Positions 9,007 to 17,905 of a stretch of DNA of 64,000 nt are shown here, in pieces. Source of the DNA: Pseudomonadota bacterium (GTDB lineage: Bacteria; Pseudomonadota; Gammaproteobacteria; Steroidobacterales; Steroidobacteraceae); assembly GCA_023433705.1 (NCBI GenBank), contig JAEYUC010000048.1, positions 1 to 64,000 of the forward strand, written 5' to 3'. Every line of letters starts with the position of its first letter. Position 1 is the stretch's first letter. The position numbers and the translations under genes were made by a program. The notes under the pieces are model-generated. The model searched no databases. It was not told where the DNA came from and was given only the letters and a program-made list of their open reading frames with translations.

Positions 9007-10109
9007 ATCGCATTTCGTTCACTTCGCGTGGCTCCGCGTTCGGGTTGTTCGCGCTCGTGTTGTTCACGTTCGCAGGGACGGCGCGGGCCGAGCCCTATCT
9101 CGCCGCGCAGATGGGGCTCAAGTGCGCGCAATGCCACGTCAATCCGACCGGCGGCGGCATGCGCAGCGTGTTCGGCAACACGTTCGCGCAGACGCAGCTT
9201 TCGGCCAGGCGCATCGGCGCGGAAGAAGATCTCTGGACCGGCCAGGTGATGAAGTTCCTGTCGGTCGGCGGCAACGCACGCGCCAACTGGAACTACACGG
9301 ACGTTCCCAATCAGGGCAGCGCCAACGACTTCGCCGTCGAGGAAGCGCGCGCGTACTTCGATTTCGGCGTGATCCCGAACCGCCTCTCCGTCTACGTCGA
9401 TCAGCGCTTCGCGCCCGGCAACGCGACCAACCTGGAAGCGAACGTGCGCTACTGGTTCAAGGAGAACGAGTTATACGTGAAGGCGGGACGCATGTACCTG
9501 CCGTTCGGCTACCGCTTCGAGGACGACAACACGTTCGTGCGCCAGCTCTCGGGCATCAACATGCAGGCGCCGGATGAAGGCGTCGAGTTCGGATTCGAGA
9601 AAGGCCAGTGGAGCTCGCAGGTGGCGTTCAGCAACGGCACCGGCGGTGCACCCGAAGTCGACGAGGGCAAGCAGGTCATTGCCCGCACGGAGTTCGTGCA
9701 GTCGGCGTGGCGCATCGGCGTGAGCGGATTGTTCAACAACACGGATGCCGGAGATCGCATGGGCGCGGGCTTGTTCGGCGCCGTGCGGACCGGGCCGGTG
9801 ACCTGGCTGGGCGAAATCGATTACATCGACGACGACAGCATCGGCATCGATGGCCGTCAACTCATGGCCTCGATCGTCGAAGCCGACTGGAAGGTGGCCC
9901 AGGGCCACAACCTCAAGCTCGCTTTCGAGTGGCTGGAGCCCGACGACGACATCGACGAGGACGAACAGACGCGCGCGACGTTGCTGTACGAATGGTCGCC
10001 CATCCAGTTCGTGCAGTTGCGCGCGGGAGTACGCGTGTATGACGGCATTCCCCAGAACGACCTGCAGAACAGGAAACAGGCTTTCCTGCAGCTGCATGGA
10101 TTCTTCTAG
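9003..10109 (+). CDS. Outer-membrane beta-barrel protein with N-terminal haem c motif
   Basis: A 368-residue protein with a signal peptide (about 1-29, GTARAEP). A single CAQCH haem-binding motif follows at once, then GGGMRSVFGNTF. The rest alternates aromatic and charged strands (RYWFKENELYVKAGRMYLPFGY, in two halves) and ends in Phe, as in porin-like barrels. A covalent haem on a porin-like protein would suit electron transfer through the outer membrane; this is inference. It overlaps the cytochrome lipoprotein by 4 nt and the next methyltransferase by 14 nt. The start is fixed by the signal peptide. Confidence 0.8.
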   Translation: MNRISFTSRGSAFGLFALVLFTFAGTARAEPYLAAQMGLKCAQCHVNPTGGGMRSVFGNTFAQTQLSARRIGAEEDLWTGQVMKFLSVGGNARANWNYTDVPNQGSANDFAVEEARAYFDFGVIPNRLSVYVDQRFAPGNATNLEANVRYWFKENELYVKAGRMYLPFGYRFEDDNTFVRQLSGINMQAPDEGVEFGFEKGQWSSQVAFSNGTGGAPEVDEGKQVIARTEFVQSAWRIGVSGLFNNTDAGDRMGAGLFGAVRTGPVTWLGEIDYIDDDSIGIDGRQLMASIVEADWKVAQGHNLKLAFEWLEPDDDIDEDEQTRATLLYEWSPIQFVQLRAGVRVYDGIPQNDLQNRKQAFLQLHGFF

Positions 10110-10941
10110 GCCGCTCGCGGACGCGCCGGATCGGTCGTACGCGCGCAAGCTCGGCCTGTTCGCCGACTTCGCCGCCCCGGAGCTGCGCGAGGTCCTCGCC
10201 GGGCTCGCACGCGATGCGCGCGGGCCCGACGTGACGCGCACTCCGCGCGTCTTGGACGTGGGTTGCGGGATCGGCGCCACGGCCGGCCTCCTGGCCGAAC
10301 TACTCGGCCGGGACGCGCTCGTGGTGGGGATCGACCTGTCGCTGCCGCACCTGCGGGTAGCTAGTGGGATAACGAACGCGGTGTTCGTGCAGGCCGATGC
10401 CGCCAGCATCTGTTTCCGGGAAGCGACGGTCGATCTGATCTGGACCTGCAATACGATCAATCACCTGCGCGATCCGGTCGGTGCGCTGCGGGTACTGAAA
10501 AAGCTCCTCGCGCCCGGCGGCCGCATCGTGCTCGCGCAGAGCGGGCTGCTGCCCGAGATGTATTTCGCATGGGACGCGCCGCTGGACGATGCCGTGCGTC
10601 GGGCATGCCACGAGTACTACCGCGACCGCTACGGCCTGAACCCGCGGGACACGGCGGGTATGCGCGGGCTCGTGCGGCTCGCGAACGAAGCGGAGTTGAC
10701 GGTGCGATGCGTAAGGACGATCGCGATCGAGCGGATTCAACCGTTGACCACGGCGGATCGCCTGTATTTCGAAGAGGCGATCTTCGCGGGAACCTGGGGC
10801 GAACGCATCCATGCCTGGTTGTCGGCCGACGAGCACGAAAGGCTCGCGCGTTTTTGCACTCCCGGCTCTCCCGACTACTGCCTCGATCGCGCGGATTTCC
10901 ACCATGTCCAGACGCTCACTCTCTGCGAGTGCCGAGGCTGA
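10096..10941 (+). CDS. Class I SAM-dependent methyltransferase
   Basis: A 281-residue protein. SAM-binding motif I is VLDVGCGIGATAG near residue 56, the acidic loop is VGIDLS, and a Methyltransf_11-like motif IV is VDLIWTCNTINHL. The start lies inside the last 14 nt of the barrel gene, so the two are probably coupled. The substrate is unknown. With the two further methyltransferases and the radical SAM genes downstream, a tailoring role in small-molecule or glycan synthesis is more likely than a housekeeping one. Confidence 0.8.
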   Translation: MDSSRPLADAPDRSYARKLGLFADFAAPELREVLAGLARDARGPDVTRTPRVLDVGCGIGATAGLLAELLGRDALVVGIDLSLPHLRVASGITNAVFVQADAASICFREATVDLIWTCNTINHLRDPVGALRVLKKLLAPGGRIVLAQSGLLPEMYFAWDAPLDDAVRRACHEYYRDRYGLNPRDTAGMRGLVRLANEAELTVRCVRTIAIERIQPLTTADRLYFEEAIFAGTWGERIHAWLSADEHERLARFCTPGSPDYCLDRADFHHVQTLTLCECRG

Positions 10942-10943
10942 TC

Positions 10944-11759
10944 GTGGGCGACGCGGTCAGACAAACTACTTTCGCCGCGTTCGATGCGTTGGCCGCCGGC
11001 TACGACGCCGGATTCACCGCCACCGCGCTCGGGTCCGCGCTGCGCCGGCTCGTCTGGGAACGCGCCGCGATGCTTTTCCCGCCCGGCGCCCGGCTGCTCG
11101 AAATCGGCTGCGGCACCGGCGAGGACGCCGTTCATCTCGCGCGTCGCGGTCACACGATCCTCGCGACCGATGCCGCCGCGCGGATGGTGAGCGCGGCGCG
11201 CGCGAAGTCGGAGCGCGCCGGCGTCGCCGAGCGCGTGCGCTGCGAATGTCTGCCGATGGAAAGCCTTTCGCGCGAGTTGCGCGGCGAAACATTCGGCGGC
11301 GTGTTCTCGAATTTCGGCGCGATCAACTGCGTCGCCCGCGTCGACGTCCTCGCCGCGGAGCTCGCGCGGCTGCTCGTTCCCGGCGCGCCGCTCATGTGGG
11401 TCGTGATGGGTCGAACCGTCCCGTGGGAGTGGCTCTGGTTCCTGGCACGCGGTTCGAGTGGCAAGGCGTTTCGCCGGCTCCGTCGTGACGGTGTCGAGTG
11501 GCGTGGCATGACCGTGCGATATCCGCCGCCGGCCGAGCTCGCACGCGTGCTGCGGCAACATTACAGCGGCGTGCGCGTGACGCCGCTCGGTTTCGCATTG
11601 CCGCCGAGCTACGCCGCGCGCTGGATGGAACGATCCCCGCGCACGCTCGCGGTGCTGGCCCGGATAGAGCGCGCGGCGCAACGTTTCTCCGCGCTCGCGG
11701 GACTGGCGGATCACTACATCGTCGAAGCCACGCGGGAGCCGCGACATGCCGGCGCCTGA
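10944..11759 (+). CDS. Class I SAM-dependent methyltransferase
   Basis: A 271-residue protein with SAM motif LLEIGCGTGEDAVHLA near residue 48 and the post-I acidic residue in ATDAA. The central part (FSNFGAINCV) and the C-terminal basic half resemble methyltransferases of polyketide or lipid tailoring. GTG at 10944, 2 nt after the previous stop, is the best start because it directly precedes the fold. Its end overlaps the radical SAM gene by 14 nt. The substrate is not recognisable. Confidence 0.77.
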   Translation: MGDAVRQTTFAAFDALAAGYDAGFTATALGSALRRLVWERAAMLFPPGARLLEIGCGTGEDAVHLARRGHTILATDAAARMVSAARAKSERAGVAERVRCECLPMESLSRELRGETFGGVFSNFGAINCVARVDVLAAELARLLVPGAPLMWVVMGRTVPWEWLWFLARGSSGKAFRRLRRDGVEWRGMTVRYPPPAELARVLRQHYSGVRVTPLGFALPPSYAARWMERSPRTLAVLARIERAAQRFSALAGLADHYIVEATREPRHAGA

Positions 11760-12777
11760 GATCCATTACACCGGCACGCCGTCGCGGCTGCCGCTCGCGA
11801 CGCTGTACCTGACCGAGCGCTGCAACTCGCGCTGTGTGACCTGCGACTACTGGCGCCACGGCCGTCGCGACGCGACGCTCGCGTCGATCGCCGAGATGTT
11901 GCCGGAATTCGAGGCGCTCGAAACACGCACCGTACTGCTGTCGGGCGGCGAGCCTCTGCTCAATCCCGAGTGGCGCGAGATCGCGGATACCCTGCGGGCG
12001 CGCGGCCTGCGCCTGTGGCTGCTGACCTCTGGCCTGTCGCTCGCCAAACACGCGGCGCGCGCCGCGCCGTTGTTCGATTCGATCACCGTTTCGCTCGACG
12101 GCACGAATGCCACGACCTACGAAGCGATCCGCGGGCTCGACGCGTTCGACGTCGTCTGCGCGGGAGTGCGCGCCGCGGTGGCCGCCGGCGCGCATGTCGG
12201 CCTGCGCGTGACGCTGCAGCGGGCCAACTACCGCGAGCTGCCACGCTTCGTGACGCTTGCGCGCGCGCTCGGCGTGGCGCAGGTGTCGTTCCTCGCGGTC
12301 GATGTCGCGAATCCGCACGCGTTCGCGCGCCGGGAGGGTTTTCCGCAGGACCTCGCGCTCGGGCCGGAAGACATCCCCGTTTTCGAACACCTCGTCGGCG
12401 CGCTCGAACGCGAACACGCCGCCGATTTCGAGAGTCGATTCATCGCCGAATCGCCCGCGAAACTGCGCCGGCTGCGCGACTATTTCGCCGCCGTGTGCGG
12501 GCAGGGCGAATTCCCTCGGGTCCGTTGCAACGCGCCCGAATTCTCCGCGGTGGTCGGCGTCGATGGCCGCGTCGCGCCCTGCTTTTTCATCCCCGCCCCA
12601 ACCCCCGAGGGCAGGCCGCTGCGGGCGGCGCTCGCGAGCCGGCCGATGTCGGAGCTGCGCGCGAAGATTCGCGCGGGCGCACGCCCCGAGTGCGCGCGCT
12701 GCGTCTGTTCGATGTGGCGCGATCCGGCCGAATTTTCTTCCAGTGAATTTCCACGGAGCGCGCATGCCGGTGTCTGA
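11746..12777 (+). CDS. Radical SAM protein with C-terminal cysteine cluster
   Basis: A 343-residue protein. The 4Fe-4S motif CNSRCVTC (CxxxCxxC) lies near residue 26, followed by the GGEPLL motif of the radical SAM barrel. The C-terminal third has further cysteines (RCNAPEF, APCFF, ECARCVC) as in SPASM or twitch domains that bind auxiliary clusters. SPASM proteins modify peptides or sugars by radical chemistry. It overlaps the methyltransferases on both sides by 14 nt. No precursor peptide gene is visible next to it. Confidence 0.85.
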   Translation: MPAPEIHYTGTPSRLPLATLYLTERCNSRCVTCDYWRHGRRDATLASIAEMLPEFEALETRTVLLSGGEPLLNPEWREIADTLRARGLRLWLLTSGLSLAKHAARAAPLFDSITVSLDGTNATTYEAIRGLDAFDVVCAGVRAAVAAGAHVGLRVTLQRANYRELPRFVTLARALGVAQVSFLAVDVANPHAFARREGFPQDLALGPEDIPVFEHLVGALEREHAADFESRFIAESPAKLRRLRDYFAAVCGQGEFPRVRCNAPEFSAVVGVDGRVAPCFFIPAPTPEGRPLRAALASRPMSELRAKIRAGARPECARCVCSMWRDPAEFSSSEFPRSAHAGV

Positions 12778-13498
12778 GGAAGCGCTGCGGCTGCTGGGCC
12801 CGCGCGAGTTCGGCGCCGTCCGTGCCGCGCTCGGCCGCATTCTCGGGATCGCGCATCGCATCGCGGGCTCCAGGGACTACGACTCGGAGCACATCGAACA
12901 CGTCGCGGGCGTGCGTCTGCTCATCGCGCCCTCGGTGTTCAATCCGCGACTCCTGCGCACCGGCGAGTACTTCGCCCGCGTTATCGCCGGATACCGGCTG
13001 GGCGCCGGCGGCAACGTGCTCGACCTCGGAACGGGCTCGGGGATCTGCGCCATCGTTGCCGCCCGTCACGCGCGACGCGTCATCGCGGTCGACATCAATC
13101 CCGCGGCGGTGCGCTGCGCGACCCTGAATGCGCAGCTGAATGCCGTCGAACGGCGCATCACATGCCGCACGGGCGACCTGTTCTCGCCGGTCGCCGGCGA
13201 GCGCTTCGACGCGATCTTCTTCAATCCGCCGTTCGCCTCCGGTGCGCCGCGCGATGCGCGCGACTGTGCGTGGCGCTCCACCGACGTCGCGGCGCGTTAT
13301 GCCGAGCAGCTCGCCGATCACCTCGCGGAAAGAGGCCGCGCGTGGCTGCTGCTGTCGACGTGGGGTGACGCCTGCGCGATGTTCGTGGACGAACTCGTGA
13401 GCCGCAACTATGAGCTCGAAGTGTTCGCGGTGCGCAGCTTCGTGAACGAGCGCGTGACGATACTCGAGGTGCGGCCCGGATCGGAGGACAACCGGTGA
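12764..13498 (+). CDS. Methyltransferase with NPPF motif (PrmC/HemK-like fold)
   Basis: A 244-residue protein. SAM motif I is VLDLGTGSGICAIVAA near residue 85, and motif IV is IFFNPPFASG. NPPF/NPPY is found in enzymes that methylate planar nitrogens, such as PrmC, or other N-methyltransferases. The N-terminal about 70 residues differ from PrmC, so it is not the release-factor enzyme itself. The start overlaps the radical SAM stop by 14 nt, and its stop overlaps the next gene's GTG start by 4 nt. Confidence 0.8.
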   Translation: MPVSEEALRLLGPREFGAVRAALGRILGIAHRIAGSRDYDSEHIEHVAGVRLLIAPSVFNPRLLRTGEYFARVIAGYRLGAGGNVLDLGTGSGICAIVAARHARRVIAVDINPAAVRCATLNAQLNAVERRITCRTGDLFSPVAGERFDAIFFNPPFASGAPRDARDCAWRSTDVAARYAEQLADHLAERGRAWLLLSTWGDACAMFVDELVSRNYELEVFAVRSFVNERVTILEVRPGSEDNR

Positions 13499-14997
13499 GC
13501 GCGGGTGGAAACCTGCTGCTCGTGAATCCCGCGATCACCTCGCGCAGGCGCGCGCGCTTTCCACTGTCGTTGCTGAACATTTCCGCGGCGCTGCCCGAGT
13601 ACTCGTGCACGCTCGTCGACGGCAACGTCGGCGATGCGGTCGCCCAGACGCGGGCCGCCCTGCGCTCGCGGAACTACACCGCCGCGGGCATCACGGTCAT
13701 GGGCGGTCCGCAGGTCGCGACCGCCATCGAGGTTTCACGCGCGCTGCGCGCGCTCGAGCCGCGGTTGCCGATCGTCTGGGGCGGGTATTTTCCGAGCCTG
13801 TATCCCGACGTCGCGCTCAACAGCGATTACGTCGACTACGTCGTGCGTGGACAGGGCGAGGATTCGCTGCGCGAGTTGCTCGCGTCATTCGGCGCCGGGC
13901 CGGCCGCGCTGCGGCCGATCCCGGGGCTCAGTTACCGCCACGACGACGCGGTCGTGCACAACCCGGATCGGAAGTTCACGACACGGCACATCGCCCCGCG
14001 TCTGCCGTACGAGCTGCTGCCGCAGCCGGCCTCCAGCTACCTCGTGAAGACCTTCCTCGGCGAGCGCACCGCGGCCCACCAGGCGGCGCTCGGCTGCCGG
14101 TTCCGCTGCACGTTCTGCGGCGTCGCGGCGATGTTTCGCGGCGGGACCGCGCTGCCGCCGGCCGAGCGGCTCGATGCCGAGCTCGCACTGCTGTCGCGGT
14201 CGATCGGCGCCGATTCGATCCAGTTCTACGATCACAACTTCTTCGACCGCGAAGTGGACATGGTCCCGCTGCTCGAGGTGCTCGCGCGCCACCGGCTGCC
14301 ATGGTGGTGTTACGCGCGCGCCGATGCACTCATCAATCTTTCGCCAGAGAGCTGGAAACTGGTGCGAGAGAGCCGCCTGCGGATGGCGTACATCGGCGCC
14401 GAGACGCCCAATGACAAACTACTGCGCTCCATCCGCAAGGGCACGCGCGCGGACCAGACGCTCGAAGTGGCCGAACTGTGCCTGCGCAATGGCGTGATCC
14501 CCGAGTTGTCGTTCATGGTTGCGCCGCCCGAGGATCCGGAAGGCGAGACCGAGCGCACCTTCGACTTCATCCGCCGGGTGAAGAAGGTGAATCCCCACGC
14601 GGAAATCATCGTGTACGTGTACACGCCGCTGCCCACCGAGCGGATTCCGGATGCGGGCAGGCTGGGTCTCGAGCCACTGCGCGACGCGGATGGCGCCCCG
14701 ATCCGCTTCCCGTCGACGCCGGAGGAATGGACCGAGCGGCGCTGGGTCGACTACGCCTGCCACGCGGACGCGCCGTGGCTCAACGACCGGCTGCGGCGCC
14801 GCATCCGCGACTTCGTGACCGTCCTGCGCTGCCGGTTTCCGACCGTGCAGGACACACGTTCGCCCGCCTGGGCGAGGCAGGGACTGCGTGCGCTCGCGAG
14901 CTGGCGCTACTCGCTGCGCCGCTACGATCGTCCATGGGAGCTGGACCTCACGCAGAACCTGATGGGGCTGCTCGATCCGCGGACATCGAGCATCTGA
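13495..14997 (+). CDS. Radical SAM protein of the cobalamin-domain (BchE-like) class
   Basis: A 500-residue protein. The N-terminal about 160 residues form a Rossmann-like part resembling a B12-binding domain (VWGGYFPSLYPD, VRGQGEDSLRELL), though the classic DxHxxG lower-ligand motif is not visible. The radical SAM cluster motif CRFRCTFC is near residue 199, followed by barrel strands (IQFYDHNFF, YIGAETPND). The class often methylates unactivated carbons or rearranges rings. The start is GTG at 13495 inside the preceding stop (GTGA). The glycosyltransferase follows after 3 nt. Confidence 0.82.
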   Translation: MSAGGNLLLVNPAITSRRRARFPLSLLNISAALPEYSCTLVDGNVGDAVAQTRAALRSRNYTAAGITVMGGPQVATAIEVSRALRALEPRLPIVWGGYFPSLYPDVALNSDYVDYVVRGQGEDSLRELLASFGAGPAALRPIPGLSYRHDDAVVHNPDRKFTTRHIAPRLPYELLPQPASSYLVKTFLGERTAAHQAALGCRFRCTFCGVAAMFRGGTALPPAERLDAELALLSRSIGADSIQFYDHNFFDREVDMVPLLEVLARHRLPWWCYARADALINLSPESWKLVRESRLRMAYIGAETPNDKLLRSIRKGTRADQTLEVAELCLRNGVIPELSFMVAPPEDPEGETERTFDFIRRVKKVNPHAEIIVYVYTPLPTERIPDAGRLGLEPLRDADGAPIRFPSTPEEWTERRWVDYACHADAPWLNDRLRRRIRDFVTVLRCRFPTVQDTRSPAWARQGLRALASWRYSLRRYDRPWELDLTQNLMGLLDPRTSSI

Positions 14998-15000
14998 GCC

Positions 15001-16092
15001 ATGCACGTCGCTCAGATAAATTTCTTCGTCGATCCCGGGCGCCGCGAACCCGCGCGTCTGCTCGAGGCCTGGCATTCGCTCGGCGACATCGCCACGGCGG
15101 TCGCGAGCCAGGGAACACGCGTGACCGTCGTGCAGGCCAGTGACATCGAGGGTCACATCCGGCGGGACGGTGTGGATTTTCATTTCGTTGCGCCGCGTCG
15201 CGTGCTGGAACGTGCACGCGGGGCCGACGTATTTCACGTGCACGGGCTCGGCTTCGGTCCCGACGTGCGGGCCTTGCGCGCATGCGCGCCCCGCGCGCCC
15301 ATCCTGCTTCAGGATCATGCGGGGCACCCTCCGCGCATCTGGCGACGCGCCGGATTTCGCGCGGGAATCGCGCCTGCGGACGGTATCGCGTTCTGCGCGC
15401 GCGTGCAGGCGCAGCCATTCGACGGACTGATCGGGCCTCATGTACGGATTTTCGAAGTACCCGAATCGACCAGTGGATTCACGCCGGGGGCGCGCGAGCC
15501 GGCGCGAGGCGCGACCGGTATTCAGGGCGACCCTGCGGTCCTGTGGGTGGGACATCTCGACCGCAACAAAGACCCGCTGACCGTGCTCGAGGGCGTATCG
15601 CGCGCCGCGCGGCACCTGCCGGGCATCCGATTGTGGTGCTGCTTCGGCACGGCGCCGCTCGAGGAGCGCGTGCGGAAAGCCATCCGGGAGAACCCGAACC
15701 TGCGCGGCCGCGTCGAACTACTCGGCCGCGTTCCGCACGAGCGAGTGCAGGAGCTGATGCGAGCGGCGGACCTGTTCGTCCTCGGCAGTCATCGCGAAGG
15801 CTGCAGCTTCTCGGTCATCGAAGCCCTGGCGAGCGGCCTGACACCGGTCGTCACCGACATTCCGTCGATGCGCATGTTGACCGGCAAAGGAACCGTCGGT
15901 GCGTTGTGGAAACCGGGCGACGCGGAAGCGTGCGCGGATGCGCTGCGCCGCTGCGCGGCTCAGCCGGACGAGACTCGCCGCGCGATCGCACGCGCTCACT
16001 TCGATGCGCATCTTTCTCCGGCCGCGCTCGGCCGTCGCCTCAACGATGCCTATCGTGGGCTGCGGACGGGAGGATTCGATGGGCGGCGCTGA
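15001..16092 (+). CDS. GT4-family glycosyltransferase
   Basis: A 363-residue protein with GT-B architecture. The C-terminal half has WVGHLDRNKDP, then LLGRVPHERVQELMRAADLFVLGSHREG in consecutive pieces and the donor-site signature (GCSFSVIEALASG). The N-terminal half holds HVHG. GT4 enzymes transfer a sugar from a nucleotide donor with retention. The acceptor is unknown. The downstream ABC transporter overlaps its end by 14 nt, suggesting that a glycosylated product is exported. Confidence 0.85.
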   Translation: MHVAQINFFVDPGRREPARLLEAWHSLGDIATAVASQGTRVTVVQASDIEGHIRRDGVDFHFVAPRRVLERARGADVFHVHGLGFGPDVRALRACAPRAPILLQDHAGHPPRIWRRAGFRAGIAPADGIAFCARVQAQPFDGLIGPHVRIFEVPESTSGFTPGAREPARGATGIQGDPAVLWVGHLDRNKDPLTVLEGVSRAARHLPGIRLWCCFGTAPLEERVRKAIRENPNLRGRVELLGRVPHERVQELMRAADLFVLGSHREGCSFSVIEALASGLTPVVTDIPSMRMLTGKGTVGALWKPGDAEACADALRRCAAQPDETRRAIARAHFDAHLSPAALGRRLNDAYRGLRTGGFDGRR

Positions 16093-17905
16093 CGCGGAAC
16101 ATTCGCTGCCGAGGATGCTGGGGCAAGTGTGGGCCTTCCTGAGCCCGCGACGACGAGTGCAACTCGTCGCGCTGCAGTTGCTTTCGGTGTTCATGGGATT
16201 CTCCACCCTGGTCGGAATCGCCGCGATCGTGCCGTTCTTCACGGTGTTGACGGATCCGGAAGCGATCGACGGGGGACGATTGCTGCATGCGATATTCGAC
16301 TCGCTCGGGTTCGAAAGCCGCCGATCCTTCGTCCTCTTCCTCGGATTCGCATTCATCGGCGTCGTGATCCTCGCCAACGCCGTGAACCTGTACGGCTCGA
16401 TGGCCCTCCACCGCTTTTCTCTCGCGATCGGGCGCGATTTCCACGTGGCGCTCTACGACGAGTACCTGCACCGCGACTATCCGTTCCATTTGCGAAGCGG
16501 CGCCGTGACGCTCGCCAACAACGTCATCAACGAGACATCGCGCATGGTGTCGGGATTGGTGCAGGGCGGCCTGTCGCTCTCGGCGAACCTGCTCACCTGT
16601 CTGCTCATCTTCGGTTCCATCATCCTGCTCAACCCGGTGATCGCGCTGGCCATCGCCGCGCTGTTCCTCGCCAGCTACACGGCTATCTACTTCACGCTGC
16701 GCGAGCGGCTCGCGCGGCGCGGCCGGGTCGAAGCGGAGACCTGGGACGCGCGCATGCGCACACTGCACGCGAGTTTCGGCGCGATCCGCGACATCCTGGT
16801 GCGCGGCGCGCAGGCGCCTTTCCGCGATACGTTCGTACGGCAAAGCGATTTCATCGTGCGCGTGAGCTCGAGCGTGTGGGCGATGTCGCAGGCTCCTCGT
16901 CATCTGCTCGAGTGCGTGATGGTGACGGCGCTCGTCGGCGCGGCATTGTGGCTGAGCCGCGGCGCAGGCGCGGCGCAATGGCTGACGCAGTTGGGTTTCC
17001 TGGGCTTCGCGGCCTATCGCCTGCTGCCATCGGTGCAGCAGGCGTTCGTCGCCATCGCGCGCATCCGCGCCCATCGATCGGCATTCGCGAACATCGCGGC
17101 CGACCTGCGGCTCGGGCTGGCCGCCGTGCGTCCGCCCGAGCCGGAAGAGACGCTGCTCGCCGAATGGCGGGGGCGACCATCATCGTGCGTGGCGCTGCGG
17201 GAGATTTCGTTCCGCTACTCCGATCACACTCCGCTGGTGCTCGATCGCGCCAGCGCGGAGTTCGCCGGCGGCAGGATCACCGGGCTCGTGGGCCAGAATG
17301 GCGCGGGCAAGTCGACCCTCGCCGACCTGCTGCTCGGCCTGCTCCGCCCGACCTGCGGGAACATCGTGGTCGACGGCGTGACGCTCGGCGAGCGCGAGGT
17401 TCCCGCGTGGCGCGCCACCGTGGCGTATGTCCCGCAGCAGATCGTGCTGCTCGACGCGACCCTGGTCGAAAACATCGCGTTCGCGGTGCCGGCCGGCGAG
17501 ATCGATCCCGATCGCGTGCACGCCGCCGCGCGAGCCGCGCGCCTCGACGCGCTCATCGCCGGCCATCCGGACGGTCTGGATCAAAGACTCGGCGAGCATG
17601 GAGTCCACCTGTCGGCTGGCCAGCGCCAGCGCGTCGGCATCGCGCGCGCGCTGTATCACGGCGCCTCGATGCTGGTGCTGGACGAAGCGACCAGCGCGCT
17701 CGATGCGGCGACGGAGCGCGACCTCATCGCGACCCTGCGGGCGCTGCGCGGCGAAGTGACCGTCGTCATCATCGCTCATCACGAGAGCACGCTGCGCGTC
17801 TGCGACGAGATCTACGAGCTCGCTGGTGGAACGCTCCTCGCGCGAGGTGGCTTCGACGAATGGCGCGACCGCACGGGTTCCCGCCGCCGGGTAGCGATGC
17901 CGTGA
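16079..17905 (+). CDS. ABC exporter, fused membrane and ATPase domains
   Basis: A 608-residue half-transporter. About six membrane spans fill residues 20-320. The ATPase has Walker A GQNGAGKS (about 404-411), signature LSAGQRQR (about 511), Walker B VLDEATSALD and a switch histidine in IAHH. The architecture is that of MsbA, PglK and peptide or lipid exporters. Its place between a glycosyltransferase and an HprK-like kinase is similar to the D gene of some lasso peptide clusters, but lipid-linked glycan flipping is equally possible. It starts within the last 14 nt of the glycosyltransferase and ends in a 4-nt overlap with the kinase. Confidence 0.87.
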   Translation: MGGADAEHSLPRMLGQVWAFLSPRRRVQLVALQLLSVFMGFSTLVGIAAIVPFFTVLTDPEAIDGGRLLHAIFDSLGFESRRSFVLFLGFAFIGVVILANAVNLYGSMALHRFSLAIGRDFHVALYDEYLHRDYPFHLRSGAVTLANNVINETSRMVSGLVQGGLSLSANLLTCLLIFGSIILLNPVIALAIAALFLASYTAIYFTLRERLARRGRVEAETWDARMRTLHASFGAIRDILVRGAQAPFRDTFVRQSDFIVRVSSSVWAMSQAPRHLLECVMVTALVGAALWLSRGAGAAQWLTQLGFLGFAAYRLLPSVQQAFVAIARIRAHRSAFANIAADLRLGLAAVRPPEPEETLLAEWRGRPSSCVALREISFRYSDHTPLVLDRASAEFAGGRITGLVGQNGAGKSTLADLLLGLLRPTCGNIVVDGVTLGEREVPAWRATVAYVPQQIVLLDATLVENIAFAVPAGEIDPDRVHAAARAARLDALIAGHPDGLDQRLGEHGVHLSAGQRQRVGIARALYHGASMLVLDEATSALDAATERDLIATLRALRGEVTVVIIAHHESTLRVCDEIYELAGGTLLARGGFDEWRDRTGSRRRVAMP

